Source: Rapana venosa (Eukaryota; Mollusca; Gastropoda; Neogastropoda; Muricidae). Taken from it: a stretch of DNA of 64,000 bases. The DNA lies in contig CM054156.1 in NCBI GenBank assembly GCA_028751875.1, positions 53,838,980 through 53,902,979 of the forward strand. Reading direction: 5' to 3'. Both the position numbers and the translations under genes were made by a program. Shown in pieces: positions 43,970 through 56,737 of this stretch. The notes below the pieces were generated by a model. The model was not told the DNA's origin and ran no database searches. It worked only from the letters and a program-made list of their open reading frames with translations. The first letter of the stretch is position 1, and each line of letters begins with the position of its first letter.

Positions 43970-45963
43970 ACCTCTAGGCCATAGATATTAATTTCTTGAA
44001 AAGTTGTGAACGCTATCACAAACTCTGAAACAATAACCTTAAAACCATACAATGATGTTTCCGCCAATGTTGATGAGCATGACCTCACATGACCGTCTCA
44101 GCCTGAATAGGCCATGTGCCGCCAATGGTATTTACCCTGACCTTTGGTCGAAAGCGCAAACGAGGAACATAGAGGGAGTGGCGAGTAAAGCAAAACGAAT
44201 TAATAAGAGCTCTTCGAAAGCAGTAACCAAGTCAAGTCTTTAATTCTTTCAGAAAAACAAAAGTATACTTTTAAGTCTTGATGCCACGTCAATGAAATTC
44301 TCTTTTCGCATCACATTATCTTTTGGATTGTTGATGAAGGCAGCTTGCTTCCGTCACAACCATAGAATTTTCTATATTTTCTGCGTTTTTCTGAAAAAGG
44401 TATCACCCTTGTAAATGGATCAGGGCTTTTAGCCTGTATTTTGATCCCAATTTTTGGTCTCTCCTTTTCTTCATCCGACAAGTGAGAAGAAAATCACGAT
44501 AAATTCTGAAAGAAATGGACTATAAATAATGTAGATCTTGATCCTACCTGCTTCTCTTTTACACAGTGTACAAATATACACTATCACGAAAATAGTGACT
44601 CTTCTCTTGTTTCAGGAAATGTTCCATCAACTTCAAAACGCTATAGTCACACCTTACTAAAAAGCAAGACTTGAATAACTTATTAAGAATATTAGACCTG
44701 TTTCCTATCTACTTCTATTTCTCAAAGTCTGAAAAAAGTAGTTTCAACGCTAAAACACTCTCTCTCCAAAATTTCTTAGAGTTTCCGTCTGCATTCACGT
44801 TCAACACGACTGAACACATAGTACACACTATAAACCCGTTTAACACTAGCATCTGAGTCAGAAAAATCTCCTTTCTCTTACTCGACTTATCGGCGGCTTC
44901 GATACTATAGACATCCTTTTATCTCGTCTTCAAAAAGTTCGGTGTTACTGCCACAGTCTACTGGTTTAATTATACTTATCTGACGATTTTAGACAGATGG
45001 CAGTAAAAAGACTTCAATCAATACCTGCCAAATGAAAGCGGAGTCCAAGGATCAGTTTAGGCCCCTGATTATGATCACTTTTACATGCATGTATCAAATA
45101 ATGTAAAAACGTATAAATAACCAATCATTTTTAGCGCTGACTTAGATTAAAGCGTGTTATCCTGATAATCTGCCTTTCTTGGAAAAATATGGCCCACTGC
45201 TTTGAGAAATTCACACTTGGATGATAGAACAATTCAGTTAATTGCAGATACAAAACGAGCCATGATTGTAGGGCACACAACAATTTTTTTACAAGTTCTA
45301 ATAGAATTTGGCAATGCATCAGTCCCTCTTATCATGCTGTGACAGTACTAGGTGTGTTCTCCACATACCTCTTATGCAAAATTATTCAAGGACTGTCGTC
45401 GTTGCTATATCAGTCGGTGTTTTTTTAGTTGCAATTCGAAAAGACTGTCACCATGAACGCAAACTTGTATTTTCATTATTTCACGTTGGACTTTTGAATT
45501 CTTCTGTTGTTGGTCTGCCGCATATCAATCATTTTAACGATATACAAAACTCGAGCTGATAAGTTCTTCAGAAAAGAAAAAATTGAGCACATTTGCGATC
45601 TCTTCACTGACTGCTGTTGCACGAGAGTAGAATATAAGATCAGTTACTTGTTACTAATGTTTCACAAAATGCACCTTACCTCTGTGACTGTTAACTGTAA
45701 ATTCAGTTCTCGTCTGCTGAGATCCATGGTGCCTAGAATACCTAGATTCAACCAGTTACTGTTGGCACGTTTTCTTATTTGGGTCATCGACTTGAATGCG
45801 TACCTTCTTTTTCGGACAGAAGCCTAGTATGGACCTTTTAAATCAAGCCTCCAAGAATATTTATTCAAAATAAAGATCCCCCCTCCTGTCTTCTATCAGG
45901 AGCCTATCCCAATTCACTAACCATGTCTATCACCTGCTAAAGTATATGACTGTGTGTGTTGTG

Positions 45964-45999
<36 letters not shown>

Positions 46000-46200
46000 T
46001 GTGTGCTTTTGAAAAAAAATTTGACTAATTGCATGTTATTTCATAGAATTGTTGCAGAGTACCATGCTTTGTAATAATCTGTCTTGAAATATTATTTGTC
46101 ATTGGTGTAATGCTGTGTAAGATTATGTGAATGCATGCCTCTTTGATTTGTTTTGCAAGATATAGTGTATATAAGTCCATTTTTTATTATTATTTTTATT
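43970..46200 (+). mobile_element. L2/CR1-like LINE copy 3, badly decayed
   Basis: Alignment by eye to copy 2 follows the same order. 'ccatagatattaatttcttg' (43979) corresponds to 'ccatagacatcaatacgttc'; the WYNxDI-type linker lies near 44100-44160; 'gtcttgatgccacg' (44274) corresponds to 33232. The RT start 'gttccatcaacttcaaaacg' lies at 44621 and 'aagaatattagacctgtttc' at 44684. 'tttagcgctgacttag' (45130) stands where copy 2 has the YADD codons. The C-terminal region ends near 45870, with a GT tract at 45947-46000 and a tail 'ctttgatttgttttgcaaga' with 'tatataagtccatt' and TTA repeats at 46140-46200. No open domain remains. Confidence 0.75.
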
Positions 46201-46239
46201 ATTCTTCGACAGAAGTTTTCTTCTAATTTTTTGCCTTGT

Positions 46240-46888
46240 CACAATCATCTCATCATCATATAGACCGTGATTGGCGGTGTGGAGGGAGCGAAGCGATGGT
46301 GTACGCCTCTCCCCATTTGGTTCGGCTTGCGCAGTAGTGCCGGTCATTATTGGTTTTTGATGTTGACCATCATGACTGTTCTGTCTTCTCTTTTTGACCT
46401 TCAGTGTTTCCCTGCGAGTACGTTTTTGGCAGGGTGTTTGTGGGGGTTGACGTGGCCGAACATGTCAGCTTTTTTCTTTTGACGATGGTGAGAAGGGTTT
46501 TCTGGACGGCTGTTATTGAATCTTGACAAATTCTTAGTATTTTGTCTTTCCCTTTCCTCCCCCCTTTTTGGCTATTTGCCCAGTCGTTTTTATGGATTTT
46601 GTTTCAAATGAGCAGGATTGCTAAGTGTTTCAGCGTACTGTCAGGTTTCCTTCGTAAGCTGGATTCGTCTGAAGTAGGGCTTGTATGAGCTTTCGTATGA
46701 TTGGGAAACTGATCTCTTTACTTTTATTGGTGGTGGTTTTGTCAGAAGATGTTGCCATGGCTTTTCCTGACTTTGATTTTGTCATGGCTCGCCGTCCTTT
46801 GTGAGTGTAGCGCAAGGTATATTTAATAAAAGCTGTATTCCTTTGTTCTATTTCTTTTCTCCTGTTTCTCTGTTTTATTATTTTTGGT

Positions 46889-46920
<32 letters not shown>

Positions 46921-47990
46921 TTTTTTATTTTTTTTTTTTACCTCTCCAGTTGTTGGCCGTTCATGTAAATTTTAGCCGGGCGTTTGCTGTGTGTTCACAA
47001 GTACTTTACTTTTCTCAGTACTCCATTTCATATGCTCAGCTTGTTCTAGTTGGTCGTAGATTTTGCAGCCTTGTGTTATTCGCATGAGGTCATGTATCGG
47101 CAAACGCAGTTGTTCAGGGGTCTGCCCAATGGACGATGTTTCGGAGTGGAAGTCATGGGGGTTCTTCAAAATGTTTTCACAAGCAAGATTAATAGCGACT
47201 GGAGATAAACAGATCTTTGTCGGACCCCAACTGTGGTTTTGAAGTAGTTCGATGATTGTTCAGAAGGGATTGCACTGCTTGCAGTGTTGTATCGTGTTGA
47301 ATGGTTTCGCACTAGTCCTTCTTCAATGCAAAATTTGAGGAAACTTGCCAAGGGCCTTAGTGCCTATCTGTGAAAACGCCCCTTTCCTTGGAAGTCGATG
47401 ACGTAGTGGACAGTCTCTTGATGTTGACGATGTTTTTTTCTCAGGATTGTGTGGCAGTTAAAAAATTGTTTTGATTTGTGCTCCTGCTGTATGAACCAGC
47501 TTGTTCCTCTGGCAAGGTGTTCTTCTGCTTTTTGAGTCGATTCAAAATAAATTTGAGCATGATCTTGGTTGCGTAGTGTATGAGGCTATTGTTCTATAGT
47601 TTTGGCATTGGCCGTAAATTCCTTTTGGGCAGGTGTATGATGATTATTGTTTCATTCTGTTGGCCACTGTTTAGTCTCCAAATTTTGCAGTAGCTGTAAA
47701 ATGTGTGATGATGTTATCGCACACATGTTGTGAGCTTGTTGGAATGTGGTTTGTCTGGGATTTCCTATGGTAGACTGCGGATGGCTTCTTCCACTTTGCC
47801 TAGTATAGGTTTAATGGCGAGGGGTATACTTTGATGTGACTGCGTTATTTCTATTCATGCTCTTGTCAGGTGGATTGGGTAGTTGTAGTTTTTGCCAATA
47901 TCAGACTCCTCTTCAATGCAGCTAGTTCTCTGTAGGGGTATTCGGAGTGTTTCAATACTGTCTTATCTGTTCAACATACTCATGATAAAA
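46240..47990 (-). mobile_element. RTE-type LINE, minus-strand decayed copy
   Basis: Minus-strand frames reproduce the RTE copies at 50-59 kb in order. 'NTASSAIPSEQSSNYFKTTV' with 'GVRQ' lies at about 47300-47230, 'DFHSETSSIGQTPEQLRLP' at about 47150-47090, 'WSTEKSKVLVN' at about 47000, 'KSKEISFPIIRKLIQALLQT' at about 46720-46660, and the C-terminal FGHV block near 46460. It ends in GATGATGAG near 46250. Upstream sequence reaches about 47990. An A-rich insert (about 46834-46942) splits it. It lacks the nested insertion carried by the 50-58 kb copies. Confidence 0.75.
46884..46942 (+). repeat. Poly-T tract within the minus-strand RTE copy
   Basis: About 55 bases, nearly all T (poly-A on the element's strand), at the point where the RTE coding path jumps from the 'NGQQLEE' codons to the 'YL' codons. 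It marks a small A-rich insertion or an error-prone run. Confidence 0.8.
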
Positions 47991-50044
47991 ACAAGGTCTT
48001 TCGGATGAGGTGAAGTGGGACCCATGTGGGTTGATGTGCATGCCGTGACGTGACTGTTCATAGAAATGATAGTGTCATTTTAGAACAAGAAATCCATCCC
48101 AAGCAGTTCACCGGTGGTGGAAGCATCAGCCAGTGAAATAGGGAAGGACAGATGATGAACAAAAGCAAGCAGATCTTGAAGTGGCAGTCTTTTGAGAAGA
48201 AATATGGGGATGACAAACTCTCTTTAGTGATCCAGGCTACAAATGCATAACACATTCTTCCAGACGTGCATTGAAAGAAATCATACATGAAAAATAAAAT
48301 CTAGGGCAAAAGTTAGAGAGAGCGAGACTGGGTTAATGGCAAATGCCTAAGAAGGAAGTAATGTAGTAGCTGTTCGCGTAATTAGAGAAAATCCTCAGGA
48401 CTTTCTGAGGGAGAAAGACTGCAAAAAGAGAAGCTTCACATCTGGGTGTGTTTTTTTTGATAGGCTTACATTGGTGATTGAAGAATACTATGTGCATGAT
48501 ATTTTTGGTTTTGTTGTTTGTTGTTGTTGTGAGGTGTGTGTGTTTAATGATAGGAGGATTGTTTTTAGTATGTGTGATGAAAAAAAAGTTTTTTAACAGC
48601 CTTTCCCTTTAAAGTTCTATTGATCAGTTGATTCATGCCTCAAAACACATTAAGAAGTATTTATGTTATGTATATTGTTGGTAGAGTGCACTTGCCTCTT
48701 ACGTTTGAACTAAACCCCCCCCCAGTTCTCTTCTCCCTTCCTTTCTAGAAGAATGTTTCTAAACTAGCTCGATTCATTATTTTCTGAGGGGTTAGTTGTT
48801 GGAAGAGAGTTGAGGTTTCTTTGTGAATCTAACATGATACAGTGTTACGGTTTTAACAAAACAATTCTCAGTTTTGTATACCCATGGTTGTTGGGTTTTG
48901 GGATTTCTATTAATTCCATTGAGACTTTTAACATATAACCAATGAAAGTATGAGTAGTGTCACTGCTTTCTAGCTAAGGTGTCAGCATGTCTCTGTGGGT
49001 TGGACTGGGAGATAGCATTTCTTTGAGTCTTGTACTTAACACCTCACTTAGCTTAAGTGTCCAGTAAGTCTCTGTGAGCTAGAAGAATGGCAATGTGCTT
49101 GGTTGTAGTAAGTGTTCTTAATGTAGGTTATTGGTCTAGATACTGTGGGCTCAGCCTTTGTCCTTTACAGTCATTTGTCAGCTACACAGTGGAGTCCTCT
49201 CCTATTCATGGCCTAAGGTTGTTGTTAGCTAGCGTGTCAGTGGGTTATGTGAAATAATCACCTCAGAGCTTGTACAGCTGGTTATTCAAACAGGCTTGTG
49301 GTGGCCTTTTTTATTGAATAGCATCCCCCCTTCCTTTCTATTAAACGACTTCCCCATTTCTACTGAATCAGAGATTTTTTCTTGTGTCTGAACATGGATT
49401 AATTTAATTGTGAATAAAATTTGTTTTGTAGTGATTTGGAGGGTGGTAGGGACTTTGTAGTCTAGATTGCAATGTATCATTGGTCAGATAGAAATCAGTA
49501 TTCCTGCAGTTCAACATTATAAAAGGAAGTGTCTATGGCATTTTAAGTCTTTCCTCTAGTTGTGTCTGGTTGAACATTTGGTGAAATGTTAGAAAGTGTT
49601 GTGTGTGTGAAAAACTTCACAGAAGGGCTTGGACACACACAGCAGTTTTTGTTTTCTTCTTGAGCGTAGTGAGAATGTTTCTTTTGACAATTTGTTGGTT
49701 ACAAAGATGTTATTAATAAAAGTAATTGATGAGTGAATTTTATTTGTATTTATAGTGATTTTAGTTGTTGATTGAATATTGTGATGATAAAGTGAACTGA
49801 AAGCATGTGAGTTTTACAGTTAAGTGGTTGACTAAAGTCATGAGTTTTATTATTTTGTTGTGTGATCTTGGATTTATTCTATAATTGGATGTTCATGCTA
49901 AAAGTGGGTTTTTTATGAGTAACTAGTCAATATTTGTGTATGTGTTTATATTGAGATGAAGTTGATAAATGCATGACCACTTGTAAATAGAGTGGTTGGT
50001 AACAAAGTATCGGGATAGACTACCATGGCAAGGCCGGCTTTTAT
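47991..50044. other. No gene recognised; one weakly coding-like stretch
   Basis: Mostly AT-rich. The plus-strand frame 48066-48249 reads 'DSVILEQEIHPKQFTGGG', a stop, then 'KWQSFEKKYGDDKLSLVIQA' before another stop. It looks protein-like in composition but I cannot name it. 48710-48760 has a C run. The rest (48800-50040) shows nothing. Confidence 0.35.
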
Positions 50045-53000
50045 TGATAACAACCAGTGGTAGAAGTGACAAGTCAGCTACTGGGATCTCCCCATCATCA
50101 TTAGCCATTACACAGTGGTGTGTGGGGCAGCAAACAAAGGCGTTATCCTGCTACTGGGCCAATAGTCATGATCTCCAAGAGTGCTGCTGGCTTCATTCAC
50201 TTTCTACAGTTCTTCTCCACGTTGAGCTACTGGAGTTAAACCTTACTTAAGCTCCCTAGAGAACAGATAATTGGAACATGGAACGTCCGTTACACTCTAC
50301 AGGGCGGAATTCAACGAATAGAGTATGACTTAGCCGCTAAAAATGGGACATTATTGGATAGGAGAAGTGAGTATGCAGGGATTTGTTGAGAACTGATCAG
50401 AAAAAGGCAACAAGATTGGTACAGTGGTAAGAGAAACAATCACCAACATGTGTGGCGTTTAGTGTCAGAAAGGAAATAGTGGGGTGTTTCAGCTTGTACA
50501 TGGCTTCCAGCAGGATTATCGATCGGGTGTCGGCCATGACAAGAACATACCATCATATAAATCTATGTACATAATTTGACATGCAGATGAAGAGTAGAGA
50601 ATTTTACGAAGAACTGAAGAGTACCCTTATGAAGCTACCCAGAAAGAATCATCTATATCTTCTAAGGGGCTTTACGCAAAGTTTGGTCCTGACTCCTTAA
50701 ACCAATGGGCCAGGAAAGTTGGTCAGTTTGGAATGGAGTGTAAGCAGGAGACTACTCTGCTGGGAGTTTGCATGCCCAAGACTTACCATTGCCACTACCT
50801 TCACTCCCACTAGCAGTCAAGGAGGAAACTGGATGCGCAACCGGCAAGATCAAAGACCAATAGATTTTATTTAAAAACACGAATTCAAATCCAGCAATCA
50901 AGAGAGACAAGAACTACCTGGAGCTGACATAGGCACGCCACGTCTTGTGTGTGGTTTCAAATTAAGCTGAAGAAAAATAAACAGCTGCAATACCACTCTA
51001 TCAAATTTGACGTGGACCTAACTGAAGATAGATGTCGAGCGAGATTTTCAAGTAATCTTGGCGGCTGTTTTGCGGCATTCACCTCTGACCAATGACATCA
51101 ATGACCTCCCAAAACTTTTAACTGAGGCAGTCGAAGAAAAAGCAGAGGAGGTAATCGTCGTCAGAGGAATAAACACAGCCATGGATACAATTAATTTGGA
51201 CTTGCGATAACAAGAAGGCACTGACCAACAGGTCTTCAACCTAAAGACTACCGGAGGCAAACTCTTGTGACGAAGTCAATGATAAAGGCAGAGAGAAGTG
51301 GATCAGTGATCAATGTGATGAGATCGGAAAACACGCATGAAAGGTGGGGCAAAGTATAAAAAGGCATAGTCCTGAAGAAAACTAAAAACACTTCAAACCA
51401 AATATCAGTCATTGAAGACAGTTGAAACTTTCACCGAAGTCCGCTGCATTGAACAGGTTGGTTAATATGTCAAGATATAACCTACAAATAACTGACAAGA
51501 GCATAAGAAGAGGAAGCAGCATTCCAGAGTCCCATGCATTACTAAGTCATATGAGGGAAGAAGTGAAGAAGCCGACTCGAGTTTACACATAGGAAAAGTC
51601 CAGAGCAGACAAAATACCCAACAGAGTGTCCAAAGATGTGGCGCAACTAGTTTCACACATGTTTCAGCTATCTGTTCAGAAGATTTCGGAGAACAAACAG
51701 TGGCAAGATTGGTAAATCATTCTACTTGCCAAGGAAGGGGCATTTATGTCAATGCCAAATATAGAAACAATCAGCTCATCAGAATGCCAGTCAAGATCAT
51801 GCTCAAGTATTTGAATGGACTCCCACGAAGGATGGCAAGGAAGAACACTGCAGAGGGAACAAGCTGGGTTCTGGGCATGCAGGGAAAATCGAAAGATTCT
51901 TAACTGCAACATCCTGATGGGAAAAAAATCTTAATAGAGAGACTGTTCAAACTTTCATTCAATTTAGACAGGCTTTGACGAGTATGGCACGAAGGCCGGT
52001 GCCAGGTATCAGAATGTTGGCATTGAAAGAGGATAGTGCAAACCATTCAAGCATATACAACACCGCATAGCAGTTGCAGTCTTTGAAACAATCAGGTCGG
52101 AGACTACTTCAAAACACGGTTGGTGGTCCGACAAGGAAGCTGTTATTCCAGTCTGTTAATCTGTTCTTGGAAAACAATATGAGAGGAGACCTCATGACTT
52201 CATCTACCATTCTCAATTGGGGCAGACTTTCAAATCTTGCGTTTGCGATAAACATTGACCTCATGGGCGGATAAGTAACTGAGCTGCAAAGATCTCTTAC
52301 GTCAATTAGAACAGAGCTGGGAGATATGGGATGGAGGTGAGTCGGAGAAAAGTAAGTATTGTGAACAGCCGAGCAACGCACTGCCTAAAATTTACTTGAA
52401 GGCAGCACTGGATGGAGGTAGACGCTTTTATACTTGGTGTTCACAACCAAGGGCCTGCTACAGTATTCGTTTGACAAGAAAAAGCTTTCGACGAGACAAC
52501 AGCGAAAGTTGGAAAGTGATTGGAGCCAGTACGACCGTGACGGCGGCAGTTGGCTGATAACATCAGAGAATCAATGCAAACAGTATGAGGCCGTCCGAAA
52601 CAGCCAGTGGAAACATCGATGGTTCAGTTACATAGGGGTCAGGCTAAGGTGCGTATCTTCCCTTCTCTTCGTGCTCTACATGGACAGATCAAAGGAAGCC
52701 AACCCAGATCTTGAGGCCTGACCGAAACTTTATTTGCTGGCGACAGTCCTGAATGATCGGACAAAGCAGCTCTTCAAGTCCACAGACAATCAACACAAGG
52801 CTGCGAGAAGTCATACATGAAGATCGTATCCCAAAAAGAAGTTAGTCTGGTCAGCAGAAATCAGGACAAGTGGACATCAACATCAACTCGGCAACCCAGC
52901 AGAAACAGACCAAAGAATTTAATACTTGGCAGCTCTTCAATGAAGATGGAAAATGGGACAGTGATAATAGGAAAAAGATTCCAGTAGAAAGGCGAACGCA

Positions 53001-54150
53001 GGTCAGTTACCAATTCGCCCTTCTAACAAAACATTCCAGCAGCCAATGAGCACCAAGGCAACACTCATCATCGCATCTTCGTTCCAACACTCCACCTTCC
53101 AGTGTAGACATGGGCCTAACAAAGCCTTAGAAGAGTAAATAGGACACTATGTGAAATGCGCTCGCCTGAGAAAAGCTGGTCCAACAAGACCAGTCCGCGA
53201 CGAACGTAAGAAATGAGGTGATCAGAGACATGGTTCGAGGATAACACCATTTCCCATATCGAACAAACATAAGGATAGGTGGTTTGGCTCATCACTAGAA
53301 TGCCGCCAACAACCGCCTGGGGATTCACCCAGATTCAATGGCTGGAAAGCCAGAGGTATAGACAGAGTCGACTGGAGCGACTCCGTGGCTGACACCCTGC
53401 GGAGCCCATGACTGTACTACATCAAGTCCCGCCCTAGTGCAGCAGTCGTCTGTGTTTCCTCGCGTCGCGGTAAGGGCACAGCGGAAGATGAAAAGAAGAA
53501 AGAAAGATGAAGGAGGTGTTACACTACAAAGGACGGGCGATCGACGCCGAAATCCAAGTCAGATAGCCATGGCAAATTCTTCCATGACAAAACTCACACA
53601 ATCTGGAAAAGTAAAGGAACCGTTCCAACAAACTAAGCTCTTCAACGCCTAATTCGATATCCTGCTGTACGGAAGTGAAATCCGGAATTGACTGCTGAAA
53701 CAGCGAAGCGAAATCCAGACATTTGAAACCAAAATGCCAAGAAAACTGCTTGGCATATCTGGAGAGAATGAAGACCAATGAATTTGTCAAGAGCCCAATA
53801 ACAGGGCTGGCCGGTACATGAGCCCCTTCTCACCACGTCAAAGAAGAAGCTGACATGGTCGGCCACGTACCGCACAACACTCTGCCACAACAGTACTGCA
53901 GGGAACATGGCAAGGTGGCAGAAAGAGGAAAGAAGAACAAGTATGGTATGGACAACATAGAGAATGGGACAGGATATATGTCAGCATATTCGCGAGGGGA
54001 GGACTTCGAAGGATGGAGGGAGGCTTACTACAGTCATTGTTTTGCGTGTCTTCCATACGACTGCAAGGTCACGGACTGATGATGATGAGACCATGGCAAA
54101 AGGTTGAATTGAGATAAAGAAGATTTTACTTGAAGATTTGAAGTTTTAGA
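50045..54150 (+). mobile_element. RTE-type LINE, tandem copy 1, with nested insertion
   Basis: Matches copy 2 (54.21-58.5 kb) from leader to beyond the 3' end, but with frequent single-base losses, so almost no reading frame survives. Landmarks: 'attggaacatggaacgtccg' (50271) at the endonuclease start, 'aagttggtcctgact' (50679) after GDFN, 'tttgcgata' (52241) at the RT FADN site, and the C-terminal 'gaactgcttggcat'-type block near 53740. It is about 180 bases shorter than copy 2 over 3.4 kb. Shared 3' flank 'ggttgaattgagataaag' follows the GATGATGATG end. It is either a true tandem duplicate or a noisy assembly duplicate. Confidence 0.8.
52446..53514 (+). mobile_element. Nested RTE-like insertion in tandem copy 1
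   Basis: Same insert, orientation and junctions as the one at 56737-57830, flanked by 'ggtgttcaca' (52436-52445) and 'ggtgttaca' (53515-53523). Contains noisy versions of the same landmarks, for example 'tcttcgtgctctacatggac' (52666) and 'gattcaatggctggaaagcc' (53332). Confidence 0.8.
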
Positions 54151-54399
54151 CTTGAATGCAGTTAAGGATGGCCTAGCTAGACGCCGTTGGTAATTGCTTC
54201 TAAAGTAGGCAGTCAGCTACTGGATCATCATCATTAGCCATTACACCCAGTGGTGTGTGGGGCAGCAACAAAGCGCTTCCACTCCTGCCTATCCTGGGCC
54301 AACCTAGTCACTGATCTCCAAGAGTGCTGCCTGGCCTTCATCTCACTTTCTACAGTTCTCCTCCACGTTGCAGCTACTGGAGTTAAAACATTACTTAAG

Positions 54400-55563
54400 C
54401 TCCCTAGAGAACAGATCACCATTGGAACATGGAACGTCCGTACACTCTACCAGTGCGGAAAAATCAAAGAACTAGAGTATGACCTTAGCCGCTATAAATG
54501 GGACATTATTGGACTAGGAGAAGTGAGATGGACAGGATTTTGTGAGACAATGACTGAAAAAGGCAACAAGATCTGGTACAGTGGTCAAGAGAAACATCAC
54601 CAACATGGAGTGGCGTTTATTGTCAGAAAGGAAGTAGTGGGGTGCATTATCAGCTGTACACTGGCTTCCAGCAGGATTATCAGCATCCGGGTGTCGGCCA
54701 AGCCCAAGAACATCACCATCATATAAATCTATGTACCATCATCTGACCATGCAGATGAAGAAGTAGAAGAATTTTACGAAGAACTTGAAGAGACCATTAT
54801 GAAGATACCCAAGAAAGACATCATCATCATTCAAGGGGATTTCAACGCCAAAGTTGGTCCTGACTCTTACAACCAATGGGCCAGAACAGTTGGTCAGTTT
54901 GGAACTGGAGAGACCAACGACAGGAGACTACGTCTGCTGGAGTTTGCCTGCACCCACAGACTTACCATTGCCAATACCCTCTATCCCCACAAGCAGTCAA
55001 GGAGGACAACCTGGCATGCGCCAAACGGCAAGATCAATGACCAAATAGATTTCATCTTAACACCACAGCACTTCAAATCCAGCATCAACAGAGCCAGAAC
55101 AAGAACCTACCCTGGAGCTGACATAGGCAGCGACCACGACCTTGTGCTGCTGGTATTCAAAATTAAGCTGAAGAAAAATAAACAGCCTGCAAACCCACCT
55201 ATCAAATTTGACGTGGACCAACTGAAAGATCCAGATGTCGAGGAGATCTTCCAAGCTAAGCTTGGCGGATGTTTTGCGGCATTAACCCTCCTGGACAATG
55301 ACATCAATGACCTCACCAACAACTTTAATGAGGCAGTCCGAGAAACAGCAGAGGAGGTACTCGGTCGTCAGAGGAATAAACACCAGCCATGGACTACCAA
55401 TGACATCTTGGACCTCTGCGATACAAGAAGAGCACTGAAACCAACCAGGTCTTCCAACCCTAAAGAATACCAGGAGGCCAACAATCTCGTGAAGAAGTCA
55501 ATGTTAAAGGCCAGAGAGAAGTGGATCAGTGATCAATGTGATGAGATCGGAAAAAAAGCATGA
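54400..55563 (+). pseudogene. RTE copy 2: endonuclease and linker
   Basis: Begins 'ITIGTWNVRTLYQCGKIKEL' (54418), the canonical RTE endonuclease start, followed by 'WDIIGLGEVRWTGF' (with the catalytic Glu) and 'GVAFIVRKEVV'. A frame break occurs near 54726. The second open run (54799-55563, 254 codons) has 'IIIQGDFNAKVGPDS' (GDFN), 'RRTTWHAPNGKINDQIDFIL' and 'GADIGSDHDLVLL' (SDH with the catalytic Asp and His). The linker contains 'QPWTTNDILDLCDTRR' and ends at a stop at 55561. Enzymatic residues of the endonuclease look intact, but the protein is split. Confidence 0.88.
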
Positions 55564-55799
55564 AAGTGGGCAACAGTAAAAAGGCATACGACACCCTGAA
55601 GAAACTCACAAAACCACTTCAAACCAAATCATCAGTCATTGAAGACAGCTCCTGAAACCTTCTCACAGAAAGCTCAGCTGCATTGAACAGGTGGTCTAAA
55701 TATTGTCAAGAACTATACAACTACCCAATCCAACCTGACAAGAGCATAATAGAAGAGGAAGCAGCAACATCAAGAGTACCCTCGCCATTACCTATATAC

Positions 55800-56737
55800 T
55801 GAGGGAAGAAGTGGAAGAAGCCATCCGCAGTTTACCAATAGGAAAGTCCCCAGGAGCAGACAACATACCAACAGAGCTGCTCAAGCATGGTGGCGAAACA
55901 GTTATCACACATGTTTCAGCTATCTGTCAGAAGATTTCGGAGACAAAACAGTGGCCAACAGATTGGACACAATCACTCATCATACCTCTGCCCAAGAAGG
56001 GGAATTTATGTCAATGCCAAAACTATAGAACAATCAGCCTCATCAGCCATGCCAGTAAGATCATGCTCAAGTTATTTTGAATGGACTCAAGAAGGAGGCA
56101 GAAGAACACCTTGCAGAGGAACAAGCTGGGTTCAGGGCAGGCAGGAGCACAATCGAACAGATTTTTAACTGCCACATCCTGATGGAAAAACATCTTCAAC
56201 ATCAGAGAGACCTGTTCCACAACTTCATCAACTTTAAGAAGGCTTTTGACAGAGTATGGCACGAAGGCCTGTGGCAGGTCCTCAGAATGTTGGCATTGAA
56301 GAAGGACTAGTGCAAACCATTCAAGCACTATACAACACCGCAAGCAGTGCAGTCCTTCTGAACAATCAGGTCGGAGACTACTTCAAAACCACGGTTGGGG
56401 TCCGACAAGGATGCCTGTTATCTCCAGTCCTGTTCAATCTGTTCTTGGAAAACATTATGAGAGAGACCCTCCATGACTTCCACTCTACCATCTCCATTGG
56501 CGGCAGACCCTTCAACAACTTGCGGTTTGCCGATAACATTGACCTCATGGGCGGAAGTAACAGAGCTGCAAGATCTTACGACCAAACTTGAGAACAGAGC
56601 TGGAGCATATGGGATGGAGGTGAGCTCGGAGAAAAGTAAAGTACTTGTGAACAGCACGAGCAACGCCACTGCTAAAATTTACATGAACGGCCAGCAACTG
56701 GAGGAGGTAGACGCTTTTAAATACCTTGGTGTTACAA
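55800..56737 (+). pseudogene. RTE copy 2: reverse transcriptase palm, active site changed
   Basis: In order: 'AIRSLPIGKSPGADNIPTEL' (55817), 'WPTDWTQSLIIPLPKKGN' (55953), 'NYRTISLISHASKIML' (56022), 'EEQAGFRAGRSTIEQIF' (56116), 'INFKKAFDRVWHEGL' (56228), 'VGVRQGCLLSPVLFNLF' (56395) and 'LRFADNIDLMGGS' (56520). The second catalytic Asp of FADD is Asn (FADN, 56526-56537; GAT AAC). Frame shifts occur near 56075, 56305 and 56570. Coding continues into 'MNGQQLEEVDAFKYLG', where the nested element interrupts it. Confidence 0.88.
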
